Shown here: piece after piece, positions 22,386 to 31,010 of the stretch
How the letters are laid out: each line of letters opens with the position of its first letter
Numbering within the stretch: position 1 is the first letter of the stretch
IMG/VR virus record: IMGVR_UViG_3300027692_000006
Coordinates: 1-37,200 of that record
DNA: 37,200 nt
DNA from: a virus
Strand: one strand, 5' to 3'
Position numbers and translations under genes: made by a program
The notes under the pieces: model-generated
Database searches by the model: none
What the model saw: the letters and a program-made list of their open reading frames with translations, nothing else
Told to the model about the DNA's origin: nothing

Positions 22386-22961
22386 TCAGGCCTCAACCCA
22401 TATGTACGAACCAATGAACGACGATGCCGTGCCTGCCGCCGAGCTGGTGAACACAGCGTACCCGCCCGGCGGAAGAATGATGCCGCCTTGAATATCGAGT
22501 GAGAGACCGCCCGTCGTGACGCCGGTCGTGACCGCGCCTGTCTCAGCCACGCCGATGATGCGCGCGAGATAGGGCGCTGCGGGAAGCGTGATGCTCGCCG
22601 ATGAGTAGAGCAGCCCTTGCGCGACGGCGGATGAGCCGGGATTGCCCGGTAATGAGGCGACGGCGGTAAGTGTGCCGGTGAGCGCCGTGGCGGAGAATCC
22701 GATGCCCAAACCGATCACGGAAACATTCGTCTGCGCGACGATGAAAATGGCTTTCACCGTTTGGATGCGCACGTTGACGGTGCTTGTCGGCGGATTCGCC
22801 AACACGAGGCCGCCCGTGTACGTCGTCGGAAGCCCGGCTGATAGCGCCGTTGTCACGACCGCTTGATTGCCGCCCTGGAAAAGCGTTCCGGCGTTGCCGG
22901 CTGCGGCGTTTGCGTACTGGCCGAGGCTGAGATTCGGAGCATAACTGTTTTGGATTGCGAT
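22386..22961 (-). CDS. Virion protein with apparent ATC start
   Basis: Homology-style reading extends this frame 35 codons beyond the first usual start (GTG 22856). The upstream part reads AIQNSYAPNLSLGQYANAAAG, natural and typical for a structural protein. The frame is open back to TAG and offers no ATG, GTG or TTG there. An ATC at 22959-22961 lies 5 bases after GGAGGT. From it the product is 191 residues, beta-rich, Gly/Ala/Thr-rich, with GGIILPPGGYAVFTSS near the end. It lies upstream of the sheath gene; the role is probably a virion or tail accessory protein. Confidence 0.62.
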   Translation of the reverse strand: MAIQNSYAPNLSLGQYANAAAGNAGTLFQGGNQAVVTTALSAGLPTTYTGGLVLANPPTSTVNVRIQTVKAIFIVAQTNVSVIGLGIGFSATALTGTLTAVASLPGNPGSSAVAQGLLYSSASITLPAAPYLARIIGVAETGAVTTGVTTGGLSLDIQGGIILPPGGYAVFTSSAAGTASSFIGSYIWVEA

Positions 22962-23254
22962 GACACACCTCCGGCGTGAAACTACGTCGTACGCGCCCTT
23001 CGTCTTCTATGAAGAGAGGACCCTTGCGCGCATGATGCTAACGATGATTGCCGGCGAGGTGAGCCTTTTCCCGATCGCTCATCGTCGCGGTCGCCGTTTG
23101 CCCGGCTTGATCTTTCTCCGGGCAAGCGGCTTGACCACATGCGATCATCCATCGTAGGATAAGCGCATATACAGAACGTGAGTAGCAAGAATAGCGGGGG
23201 AGCGCACTTGTAGTAGGGTGCGCTCTTTGCTTTTCCGGGCCACGCGATAACGTC
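22962..23254 (-). other. Gap with only doubtful small frames
   Basis: Nothing convincing is seen in these 293 bases. A minus frame of 36 codons (about 23038-23148, begins MIACGQAACPEKDQ) and one of 41 codons (about 23145-23270, begins MLTTMRRYRVARKS) are possible. A perfect 8-bp inverted repeat (TTGCCCGG and CCGGGCAA, 23098-23125, 12-base loop) is present without a T-run. Confidence 0.35.
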
Positions 23255-24142
23255 TCATCGTGGTGAGCATTCGTGCGGCGGCGTAATCGGCAACAGAATC
23301 CGCGTGATCGGGCTGATCGGCAGGCGGATGCAGACGACCTCTCCCATGTTCGCGGTGCCGTTGGCGGTTTGGGGTGCCTGCGTGGACGCACCGACGCCCG
23401 CGAAGGTTTGACCGATGCCGAATCCCGTTTGCGGTGCCTGCGTTGACGTTCCACGGGAAACGTAGGTGAGCGCGCCTGAGCCGCTCGCGGTTTGGGGCGC
23501 CTGCGTGGAAACGCCCACCGCCGCGTAAACGATATAGACATGACCGAGAGCCGTCTGCGGGGCTTGCGTCGATGCGCCCGTGCCCGTTACCGGAGGCCCG
23601 GTAACTACTCCAAAACCGAATCCATTCTGGGGATATTGCGTAGACGCGCCGGTAGCGCCGATTGTGAGTTTCCCGCTGCCCGAAGCCGGCTGAGGGGCCT
23701 GCGTGCTTACCCCGACGGCGACGATCTTGAGAAGGCCGCTGCCCGAAGCCGTCTGAGGGGCCTGCGTCGATGATCCGACGCCGCTTAATGGATGCCATGA
23801 GCCGGCTCCCGAAGACGTCTGCGGCGCTTGCGTTGACGCGCCGGAGGATGTCGGGCCAAAATCTCCGACGCCGGAAGACGTCTGCGCAGCCTGCGTGCTC
23901 GCTCCCGTGCCGGTGATCGTGAGCTTGCCGCTGCCGCTTGCCGTTTGCGGGGCCTGTACGCTCGCGCCCGGTCCCTTGATCGTGAGGAGGCCCGTGCCGG
24001 AAGCGGTCTGTGGCGCTTGCGTTGACGCGCCGACACCGGGGATGGTGAAAAATCCGCGACCGACGCCCATCTGTGGGGCCTGCGTGCTTGTGCCTCTCCC
24101 TGTCGAGGCCCCCGCCCCCGCGTTGAAAAACAGCACCAGCAT
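23255..24142 (-). CDS. Repetitive virion protein with twelve STQAPQT repeats
   Basis: A 295-residue protein made almost wholly of about 20-25-residue units with the core A-S-T-Q-A-P-Q-T-A-S-G-S-G, followed by a short beta-like segment (for example KLTITGTG). I count twelve copies; the eighth (STQYPQNGFG) and the first (STQAPQMG) are most diverged. The last 30 residues (CIRLPISPITRILLPITPP) differ and may anchor it. The pattern suggests an extended beta-solenoid or fibrous shaft. The same peptide occurs once in three other late proteins. No known enzyme domain is present, and the ribosome-binding site is weak. Confidence 0.7.
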   Translation of the reverse strand: MLVLFFNAGAGASTGRGTSTQAPQMGVGRGFFTIPGVGASTQAPQTASGTGLLTIKGPGASVQAPQTASGSGKLTITGTGASTQAAQTSSGVGDFGPTSSGASTQAPQTSSGAGSWHPLSGVGSSTQAPQTASGSGLLKIVAVGVSTQAPQPASGSGKLTIGATGASTQYPQNGFGFGVVTGPPVTGTGASTQAPQTALGHVYIVYAAVGVSTQAPQTASGSGALTYVSRGTSTQAPQTGFGIGQTFAGVGASTQAPQTANGTANMGEVVCIRLPISPITRILLPITPPHECSPR

Positions 24143-24205
24143 ACGTCTAGCTTACAGACTCACGAAGTTGGTTCTTCTCCCATGGAATAAAAGCAGGAGC
24201 AACAT

Positions 24206-25018
24206 TCACTGCGTTACCATTCCCGCTGCTATGATCGACGCGATTGCAGCGTAGCCTGCGGCGTTTGGGTGCCCGCCGCAGTCGCCGACAAATGGCGTAA
24301 GGCATGTCCCGGCGGGGTTGAAATCCGAAGCAGGCGGCAGTGTTGTCGGCGTCGGAAAGCTGCCGAGGTTGATAATGTTTCTCGCCGCGTTGCCGTACTG
24401 TCCGATCATCGAGAGCCACCAGGCGTTGATCGTGGGCGCGTTGGGGTTGCCAAAGCACACGTCTCCCGTGGTCACGGGATTGTTGGAACAATCAAACGGC
24501 TCCACGAGATACAGGTCCGCTTCGGGCGCGGCCTTCTTAATCGCCATGACCATTTGCAAATAGTATCCGGCGACGGCAGTCGGAGTTTCGGCGAACCCTT
24601 GCGGATTATACGCGGAGCTGGTCGTCGCCGTGAGCGAACCGTACTGCGTGATAAGCACCGGCTCGTCGTTAAGCCCGATCATCACGACCACGGCGGTTAC
24701 GGAGGGATCGATGAGCGGAACTGCGTTCATTAGAGCGTCGTAGGTTAGGCCGCCGCCTAACCCCAGATTTTGATACGAGGTGACGATGCCTGGCGGCAAC
24801 GCGGCGATGATCTGCGCGGGCAGGTCTTGGCATCCTGTCAATCCGGTAGCCGAAAGTTGCGATGTAGACATAAGCTGCGCGCGAGGATAACAGCGTGTTG
24901 CCACGCCTATTCCTTCCGTCCATGAGTCGCCGATGAAGGCAATACGCGATGGAATATTTGCCGTTGCTCTATTACTGATAAACGCAACAAGCGCACAGAT
25001 CATCATGAAAATGCGCAT
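24206..25018 (-). CDS. SGNH/GDSL hydrolase, exported or virion-associated esterase
   Basis: A 270-residue protein with a signal-like N-terminus (MRIFMMICALVAFISNRATA). Block I is FIGDSWTEG with Ser32, block II NLGLGGG near 84-90, block III GLND with Asn117, and block V has Asp246 and His250 (GDCGGHPN). The order and spacing fit SGNH esterases, though the last motif is D-x3-H rather than D-x2-H. In phages such enzymes often remove acetyl groups from surface polysaccharide at the tail tip. Its place in the adsorption gene cluster agrees. The signal peptide is odd for a virion part and may simply be a hydrophobic start. Confidence 0.8.
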   Translation of the reverse strand: MRIFMMICALVAFISNRATANIPSRIAFIGDSWTEGIGVATRCYPRAQLMSTSQLSATGLTGCQDLPAQIIAALPPGIVTSYQNLGLGGGLTYDALMNAVPLIDPSVTAVVVMIGLNDEPVLITQYGSLTATTSSAYNPQGFAETPTAVAGYYLQMVMAIKKAAPEADLYLVEPFDCSNNPVTTGDVCFGNPNAPTINAWWLSMIGQYGNAARNIINLGSFPTPTTLPPASDFNPAGTCLTPFVGDCGGHPNAAGYAAIASIIAAGMVTQ

Positions 25019-25389
25019 CAGCTTGCCGACTCGTATGTACCGCCGACGCCGATGCGAAACGTTGACATGAGAACATTTGTTCGCTGTGTTAGCCCTCCTA
25101 TGGCGTAAAACACGATGCCGGATGCAGAACTCACTACTGCTCCAAGCGAGGTACTCGATGTATTAAAACCGACTGCAATCGCTTGATTTATGGAATTATT
25201 ACTTAGAAACGGCAACGATATGGTTGCCGATGCAGTACTTGCCGTGGTTGGATATGTTACATCTATTGCAATGTAGACTAATCTCCCTATTTTCATATAG
25301 ATCGCACCGTTAATCGTTAGAGATAATCCCGCACCTGACGCATCTGCGGGAGTCCATGTTCCGATTAAAGGAGGAATCGTAAGCGGCAT
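25018..25389 (-). CDS. Small fibre-type protein
   Basis: A 123-residue beta-rich protein beginning with GTWTPADASGAGLSLTINGAIYMKIGRLVYIAIDVTYP. This follows the C-terminal receptor-tip pattern found on many phage fibres (GTWTP..SG...L). ATG 25389; its TGA overlaps the esterase ATG. It may form the tip of a fibre or be an accessory adhesion protein. Confidence 0.68.
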   Translation of the reverse strand: MPLTIPPLIGTWTPADASGAGLSLTINGAIYMKIGRLVYIAIDVTYPTTASTASATISLPFLSNNSINQAIAVGFNTSSTSLGAVVSSASGIVFYAIGGLTQRTNVLMSTFRIGVGGTYESAS

Positions 25390-25391
25390 AT

Positions 25392-26057
25392 TTAGTAACG
25401 CTCCGTGACGTTCAGATATGAACCATCTGCGGAAGTCGAAATGTAGTTATACGCTCCGGTATAGACCGTATAAATCTCAAGCGTCGCACCGGGCGGAACC
25501 GCGTAGGTAAATCCGCCGCTTGCGATTGAGGCCGCTGATCCTTCAGCGATATACGCCGTTGCCGTCGTGCTAGAATTATATACGACAAGCGCTTTGCGCG
25601 GCGGGCTTGTACGCGCCGCGCAAAGCGTCGCTGATGTCGCCGATGCCGTCTTCCCGGTCATCACGGTATTCGCGACAGGGCTTGTTGCGTATAGACTCCC
25701 GCCTGCGTCAATCGTTAGGATGCGGCCTTGCGTTACCGGATCGCCAATGCCGACGATCTGTCGATTCACATTCGCGACGACGTTGTATGTCCCGGTATGC
25801 GCATTAGCGAAAAACGCAGTGACTGCCGTTCCGCTTACGACCGCCACCTGCTGCGTTTCGGTAGCGAAACCCGTATCGAATGTGAGCCACATGCCGACAA
25901 CAATCCCCGTTCCCGATGCAACGGTGATCGTCTGTGAGCTTCCCGCCGTGACGTTCGTTGAGCTTGTCGTCGCGATTGCAGCGAAAATAATCGTATCGAC
26001 GATCTGCGCCGTCGATCCGGTGGTTTCGTTGACAGGGGCTCCTCCTTCGACCGCCAT
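25392..26057 (-). CDS. Virion/fibre-associated protein
   Basis: A 221-residue protein with an N-terminal beta domain (TTSSTNVTAGSSQTITVASGTGIVVGMWLTFD), then a middle region containing HTGTYNVVANVN and RILTIDAGGSLYATSPVANTV, and a C-terminal small beta sandwich (KALVVYNSSTTATAYIAEGS, YAVPPGATLEIYTVYTG) like capsid- or fibre-decorating domains. AGAGGG lies before ATG 26057. The function is inferred only from position. Confidence 0.65.
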   Translation of the reverse strand: MAVEGGAPVNETTGSTAQIVDTIIFAAIATTSSTNVTAGSSQTITVASGTGIVVGMWLTFDTGFATETQQVAVVSGTAVTAFFANAHTGTYNVVANVNRQIVGIGDPVTQGRILTIDAGGSLYATSPVANTVMTGKTASATSATLCAARTSPPRKALVVYNSSTTATAYIAEGSAASIASGGFTYAVPPGATLEIYTVYTGAYNYISTSADGSYLNVTERY

Positions 26058-26068
26058 ACGTTATCCCT

Positions 26069-26473
26069 CTAGGTCTCCACAACCGTATGTGCATAGCTCG
26101 TGCAAGATACCAAGCCGCCCGTTACGATTGAGACGGTATTGAGATTGAGCGCCGCACCGGATGTGCCGACTTGCTCGTCGAGCACGACCGTGGTTCCGTT
26201 GCTCTCGTAGAATCGCGCGAAGGTCGCCGTGCCGGTTGCAACCGCTGTCCCAGAGGTGATCGCGTTTGCCGTGATAACGCCCGATGCGGCAGATCCGAAG
26301 GCGGTCGAGCCGAACGTCAGGGTAGCAAGCAGCGTGTTACCGGAGAGCGCGGTGTTCGCGTTTACGGGCTGCGTGCCGGAGAAAATCTGGATTGTTCCGT
26401 TATTGAGCAGCGGCGCGAGCGCGTTCGCTTCGGCATTCGCTGCAACGTCCGAGAGGTTGACTACGGTGCTAAT
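26069..26473 (-). CDS. Small virion protein with apparent ATT start
   Basis: No ATG, GTG or TTG start can be found for this obvious coding stretch. ATT at 26471-26473 lies 6 bases after AAGGAGG and gives a 134-residue protein: STVVNLSDVAANAEANALAPLLNNGTIQIFSG, then TQPVNANTALSGNTLLATLTFGSTAFG and TARFYESNG-like segments. This resembles small phage virion proteins I know by pattern. It lies between the giant fibre and the 221-residue protein. Length, start and context make coding likely despite the rare start. Confidence 0.72.
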   Translation of the reverse strand: MSTVVNLSDVAANAEANALAPLLNNGTIQIFSGTQPVNANTALSGNTLLATLTFGSTAFGSAASGVITANAITSGTAVATGTATFARFYESNGTTVVLDEQVGTSGAALNLNTVSIVTGGLVSCTSYAHTVVET

Positions 26474-26484
26474 GGTATGCCTCC

Positions 26485-29400
26485 TTACTCTTCGTCGAGC
26501 GGGTCGGGTTCTAAAACCGGCGGGAAAAAGACCGAGCCCGGCGGCGACGTGAATATGAGGCCGGTCGGAAGAAGTAGTTCAAGCTGAAGACTCCACTCTC
26601 CGCCGATCGAGAATTCTTCGGCGACCTCGCGGTAGACGGCGGTCAAGCCGTCATTGAAGATAGCAACCGGCGTGAGGCGCAGTTTCTCGCCCTGCGCATC
26701 GAAGGGGCCGGGGACGGCGATGAGCGTAGCTATCGCGCCTGCCGCGTCGTAGCCGCCGAGGTCGATAGTGATCGCGCGTCCGAGGCCAAGGTCCTCAATG
26801 ACGGAAAAACCTATCGCGGTTTGCGGTGCCTGCGTGCTCGCGCCGATCCCGATAATGCGCGGGATGGTTCGGACAAAATCAATCCAGGAAGCAACCGTAT
26901 CCGAGATGCCGCGCGGGAGGCGGAGGATGCGCCCGAGCGCTTCCCCCCATGATCCGAGGATATCAGATGCGCTGCGCGAGGCAGCTACCGTACGCGTGAG
27001 GGATTCTGTGGGAGCCGCGAACGTGTCAGACGCCGAGCGTGAGAAGCCTTGCGTTTTGCTCGCCGAATCAGTCCATCCGGCTGATGTGTCCGAGATCGCG
27101 CGCGACGATCCTGAGCGTTTTGTTAGCGTTTCGGCCCATCCGACAAGCGTATCTGTGCAGAATCGTGCAAAGTTTTGCCCCTTTGAGATCGTTTCGCTCC
27201 AATTCGTGAACGCATCCGCTGCCGTTCGGGAGAATGCCATCGGCGCGCGAGAGATCGAATCGCTCCAAGAAGAGAGCGTATCGGAGGCAGTGAGAAAGTA
27301 TGCCTTCCCAGTTGAAGCGATGTCCGACCAGGCCGTGAACGTATCGGACATCGATCGCGGGAGGCGAACGCTACGCGCGAGCGTATCCAACCATCCCGAG
27401 ACGATATCGCTTGCCGTACGCGCAAAGGCGACGGCGCGAGAGATCGAATCCGACCATGCGGCCGTGGTATCGCTTGCCGTGCGCGTCAATGCCATTGGCG
27501 AGCGAGAGATCGAATCGGAGAAGCTCGCAGTCGTATCCGCCGCAATGCGAGGCAACGAAACGGCTTTCGATACCATATCCAACCATGACGCAGTAGTATC
27601 ACTCGCGGATCGCCCTAGCGCAATAGATCGCGAAGCGGAGTCAGACCATGCTGCCGGTGAATCCGATGCCATCCGCGTAAACGCTTGTGGCGAACGCGCA
27701 AGGGTATCCGACCAAACGGCAGGCACATCTGAAGCGTTGCGCGGCAGAGAGACTATCCTTCCGGCGGAGTCTGTTATCGCCGCTAGGTTATCCGTCGCAG
27801 TGCGCGTGAACGGTATTGCCCCGCGCGTTGCCGTATCGCTCCATCCCACAAGCGTATCGGACGAGGCGCGCGGCAGATTCACAAGGCGCGAGAGAACGTC
27901 CGTAAACACTGCCGTGGTATCGCTTATCGCACGAGGCAGCGAAACCACGCGCGCAAGAGAATCCGACCAGACGGCGGGAGAATCCGACAATGTTCGCGTG
28001 AAGGATTGGACTTTTGAAAGCGTCTCTGCCCACGCGGACGTGGTATCGCTCGCGGTGCGCGACAAAGAGACGTTCGTCGCGACAGAATCGGTGATCGCGG
28101 AGAAACTATCCGAGAATATGCGTGGCAGACTGATAAGGCGCGAGAGGGAGTCCGTAAATGATGACATGCTATCGGATGTCGTCCGCGTGAAAGAGACCGA
28201 TCGCGTTAGGCTGTCGGTGATCGCGCTGAATGAATCGGTCGCCGTGACGACGTTAGCTGTGCCTGTTGAAGGTGCAAGTAGCGCTATAATGCTTAATTTA
28301 CGAGTGCTTGATGTGCCCTTATTCGACGCTGAAATAGCAGTAGCTGTGTCTCCCGTTGGAGATGCCTGATAGACTTCTTGGCAAGAATATGAGGTACTTG
28401 TTGCCGTCGTTCCTATTGTCCACGTAGCAGTTGAAAACTGGCCTGATCCTTGTCCATTGAAGAGATTTGACCAGCTTGTAACAATACCGCTGAATGCGGC
28501 GATTGGCTGCGTTCTAAATACCGTTGGAGTCACGGACCCTGTATTGAGTACTGCGCTTGTGCCCGTCGTTGCGGCACTTCCGTTTATGCCGGATGCTCCC
28601 GTGAGAACGCCGCTGTATTCATAGCCGGTTGCATCTCCGACGGCGACAGACGTTGAAAGCGTCCATGTATACGTGCTAGGTTCTGACCCGCCGGCATCTT
28701 TCCACCATAACTCAAGTGCATCTGTTGAATACTCGCTTTTTGCAAGAGTCCATCCCGTAGGTCCGGTGCTTGCTATGGCATTTGCGCCTTGAGCTACAAA
28801 AGCGATGAGTTTATTTCCGCTTGTCGGCGTCGATCCATACGTGAGAACTAATGACGTAGACGCAGTAGACGTTCCGCTCCCTGTTTGCACTTTTGCAATA
28901 GCCGTAAATGGCGGCTGCAAAAATAACAGATACCAAAGATAATCTGTCCCCGCTTTTAATTTTCCACTTGCGTATGTATAGGTAACTGATACGCTTTGAC
29001 TAAGCGTTGTTAATGGTCCTGATGCAGTTGTTTGCTCTGAACGAAACGTCGTTTGCGAGGAGTCCCCCATCTGACTCCAACTTGTACTGAATGATGCAGG
29101 CGCTCCGGGAGTCGTTTGACTCGTACCGCTTGCATCAAATGCCAATACCGACAATGGAAATAAATTAGCGGATAACGCAGTAAGAGACTGACTAACAACA
29201 GTCGTAGGAGTTCCTGATATGGTTCCTACGGAATTATTAGCCGTTGCAATCGGGTATGTTGTACTCGTCCCTGAAACTTCGATAATCTCGCCAAAAATTG
29301 AAGCCCCAGATCCTACCGGAGCATAGGACCAATTAAAACTCGTTGACGTTGTGCCGGTTCTCCAATAAAAATAACCGAGGATAATATCTCCGTTTGTAGG

Positions 29401-29619
29401 CCCGGCATTCCCTTGCATTCCATAAAATGTCCATCCTGACGGGGGAGTAATTGGAGGCGGGGGAGTTGTACTTCCTCCAAAATCCGTTACCGATATAAGT
29501 GCGATAAGAACGTTCGAGCTTGACGGAGCCGTTCCAAGAGTAGTCGTTAGATTTAACGTCGTATTGGTTGCAGTTGATGCAGAAACACTTGTTCCCGCTT
29601 GAACTAACGCAATCGCCAT
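26485..29619 (-). CDS. Long tail fibre with 21-residue tandem repeats
   Basis: A 1044-residue protein. Residues 1-460 hold two similar beta-sandwich domains (each with SSSNVLIALIS or SGNKLIAFVA, then PSGWTF or TGWTLAKSEYS, then a GEIIEVSG or GYEYSGV strand). Residues 461-905 are about 21 tandem 21-residue repeats (consensus SDTxxxWSDSLSRxVxLPRxA). Then come one GASTQAPQTA peptide near 927 and a C-terminal domain of about 100 residues (ITIDLGGYDAAGAIATLIAVPG, FTSPPGSVFFP) like the separate 31011-31307 protein. It is probably a host-binding side or tail fibre. ATG 29619 has GGTGG upstream. Confidence 0.8.
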   Translation of the reverse strand: MAIALVQAGTSVSASTATNTTLNLTTTLGTAPSSSNVLIALISVTDFGGSTTPPPPITPPSGWTFYGMQGNAGPTNGDIILGYFYWRTGTTSTSFNWSYAPVGSGASIFGEIIEVSGTSTTYPIATANNSVGTISGTPTTVVSQSLTALSANLFPLSVLAFDASGTSQTTPGAPASFSTSWSQMGDSSQTTFRSEQTTASGPLTTLSQSVSVTYTYASGKLKAGTDYLWYLLFLQPPFTAIAKVQTGSGTSTASTSLVLTYGSTPTSGNKLIAFVAQGANAIASTGPTGWTLAKSEYSTDALELWWKDAGGSEPSTYTWTLSTSVAVGDATGYEYSGVLTGASGINGSAATTGTSAVLNTGSVTPTVFRTQPIAAFSGIVTSWSNLFNGQGSGQFSTATWTIGTTATSTSYSCQEVYQASPTGDTATAISASNKGTSSTRKLSIIALLAPSTGTANVVTATDSFSAITDSLTRSVSFTRTTSDSMSSFTDSLSRLISLPRIFSDSFSAITDSVATNVSLSRTASDTTSAWAETLSKVQSFTRTLSDSPAVWSDSLARVVSLPRAISDTTAVFTDVLSRLVNLPRASSDTLVGWSDTATRGAIPFTRTATDNLAAITDSAGRIVSLPRNASDVPAVWSDTLARSPQAFTRMASDSPAAWSDSASRSIALGRSASDTTASWLDMVSKAVSLPRIAADTTASFSDSISRSPMALTRTASDTTAAWSDSISRAVAFARTASDIVSGWLDTLARSVRLPRSMSDTFTAWSDIASTGKAYFLTASDTLSSWSDSISRAPMAFSRTAADAFTNWSETISKGQNFARFCTDTLVGWAETLTKRSGSSRAISDTSAGWTDSASKTQGFSRSASDTFAAPTESLTRTVAASRSASDILGSWGEALGRILRLPRGISDTVASWIDFVRTIPRIIGIGASTQAPQTAIGFSVIEDLGLGRAITIDLGGYDAAGAIATLIAVPGPFDAQGEKLRLTPVAIFNDGLTAVYREVAEEFSIGGEWSLQLELLLPTGLIFTSPPGSVFFPPVLEPDPLDEE
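26905..28239 (-). repeat. 63-bp-period coding repeats of the long fibre
   Basis: The DNA encodes about 21 direct repeats of 21 codons (four units have 22). Conserved positions are Ser/Ala-Asp at the start, an aromatic at position 7 (usually Trp), Asp/Glu at 9, Ser/Thr at 10 and Arg near 13 and 19. DNA identity between units is much lower than the protein pattern, so the array is old and under selection. Confidence 0.85.
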
Positions 29620-29684
29620 TTAAAACCACCGAGAAGGCGCATCGTTCGTCGATGCAACGAGTGCGCCTGTATACATGGGATTGC

Positions 29685-29930
29685 TTAGGCTTGTTTTTCG
29701 ACCGCAGGCGTCACATGCGCGGTAAGCTCGTCCTTGGGCGCATCGTCTCCCTGTTTCCAGGTTTTCGCGCCGCCGCGAAGCGACCCGTGGTCGATGCGGA
29801 TGTTATGCACGGTATGCCCGAGCGCCGCAAAGCGTTCGGCAATCGACGAGAGCAATGTCCGATGCGTTTGGTTGAGATCAGTTTCTTGCGTCGGCGTGGA
29901 TTCGACGGTGATCTTGTAAGGGTCAGGCAT
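29685..29930 (-). CDS. Small virion-cluster protein
   Basis: An 81-residue protein with AGAGGA 5 bases before ATG 29930. It contains QTHRTLLSSIAERFAALGHTVHNIRIDHGSLRGG and a charged C-terminus. No family is recognised. A hairpin (GCATCG, loop, CGATGC at 29639-29655) lies in the gap before the fibre gene. It could be a chaperone for the large fibre; this is inference from position. Confidence 0.6.
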   Translation of the reverse strand: MPDPYKITVESTPTQETDLNQTHRTLLSSIAERFAALGHTVHNIRIDHGSLRGGAKTWKQGDDAPKDELTAHVTPAVEKQA

Positions 29931-29954
29931 ATCGTTCCTCTTTCCTAAATATTT

Positions 29955-30989
29955 CTAAACAGTAATCGTCCATGTGAGAGCGATCGTATCCCCAGACGAA
30001 TTCACCGTCGCAGTCGCGCTCAAAAGCGTTTCGAGAATGAGAAGCGATCCTGCTGCGGCCTTGCTATTGCAGAGCACGGCTTTCGCGATTGCAACGCTCG
30101 ATGATCCCGTATACGTCCATGTATAGGCAAGCGCAGACTGCGTACTACCGGGAAGCGTCGCTTGCACGTATGCGCGCGATAGCCCGTTTGTCGTTTGCTC
30201 CGTGGCCGCTGCGCTCGTCGTTCCGTCCGCGAATAGTCCGTCTGCCGTACGTAGCACGTCGCCCGCTGCCGCTGCGGCGGAATTGGTCGAGAGCCCGATC
30301 CATCCGGCGATCCCCGCACCGGGGCAAATGGAATAGATCGCCGTGCTTGCGGGAGTTGAGCCCGCCGCACCCGTCGCGCTGCTCTGTGAGGTCCACTGAT
30401 CTACGGTTAAAATCGTGGCCGTGTTACTCACAATGACGCCGTACACGCCTGCGGCGGGGCAATACACAACATGCCCCGGAAGTCCCGTATTTACGCCGCC
30501 GGTCGTCGGAAACGCCGCGCCGGAGTTTGTTAGGGTGGTTGCGGAAGTCGCCGTCGCTGTTCCGGTTACACCCGTGTAACTCGTGGAATTCGCCGTAATA
30601 TCGCCAAAGCACAAGCCGCGCAACCACTGATTGATTCCCATCGTGACTTGGAGATTGTGCGTGCGCCGAATCTGCGTGATCGCGGGAGCCCATTTTGGAT
30701 CATCAAAATTTACTCGCTCCCCGCGAAAGCGCCAATGTGCGCGATCGACATTTCCGATATCGTCGAGAATATGATCCTTGAGCATGCGCGCACCGAGCTT
30801 CTCCATTTTCAAGCCCTCGAATACGCGGACCTCAACGGGGTTCTTGACGCGCGTATACCCGCTCCAAAAGCTTTTTCGGTCGAGCACACCGCGCGACATG
30901 AGCGCTACGTCCTCGCGGATATTTTCCATGCCGCTGCGTAGCTGTTTCCCATTCCCGCCCCAGGGCGCAAGCGCGTCGATCATGCTCAT
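29955..30989 (-). CDS. Minor virion protein
   Basis: A 344-residue protein. The N-terminal 120 residues are mixed (RKSFWSGYTRVKNPVEVRVFEGLKMEKLGARMLKDHILDDIGN) and the rest is a Thr/Ala/Gly-rich beta region (GLPGHVVYCPAAGVYGVIVSNTATILTVDQWTS). It ends with a strand set (AYTWTYTGSSSVAIAKAVLC). The composition fits a fibre-base or receptor-side protein. AGGAGG is 12 bases before ATG 30989, longer than optimal. No named family. Confidence 0.65.
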   Translation of the reverse strand: MSMIDALAPWGGNGKQLRSGMENIREDVALMSRGVLDRKSFWSGYTRVKNPVEVRVFEGLKMEKLGARMLKDHILDDIGNVDRAHWRFRGERVNFDDPKWAPAITQIRRTHNLQVTMGINQWLRGLCFGDITANSTSYTGVTGTATATSATTLTNSGAAFPTTGGVNTGLPGHVVYCPAAGVYGVIVSNTATILTVDQWTSQSSATGAAGSTPASTAIYSICPGAGIAGWIGLSTNSAAAAAGDVLRTADGLFADGTTSAAATEQTTNGLSRAYVQATLPGSTQSALAYTWTYTGSSSVAIAKAVLCNSKAAAGSLLILETLLSATATVNSSGDTIALTWTITV

Positions 30990-31010
30990 GTCAGGGTTCT
31001 TCCTCCTAGG

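Noticed and set aside
23098-23125. Perfect 8-bp inverted repeat as a terminator
   Set aside because: 12-base loop and no T-run; could be a regulator site, but nothing supports this.
26768-28369. A 533-codon open frame on the plus strand
   Set aside because: It is the exact antisense of the fibre repeats; the regular 63-bp period avoids stops in this frame. The protein has no domain and no ribosome-binding site.
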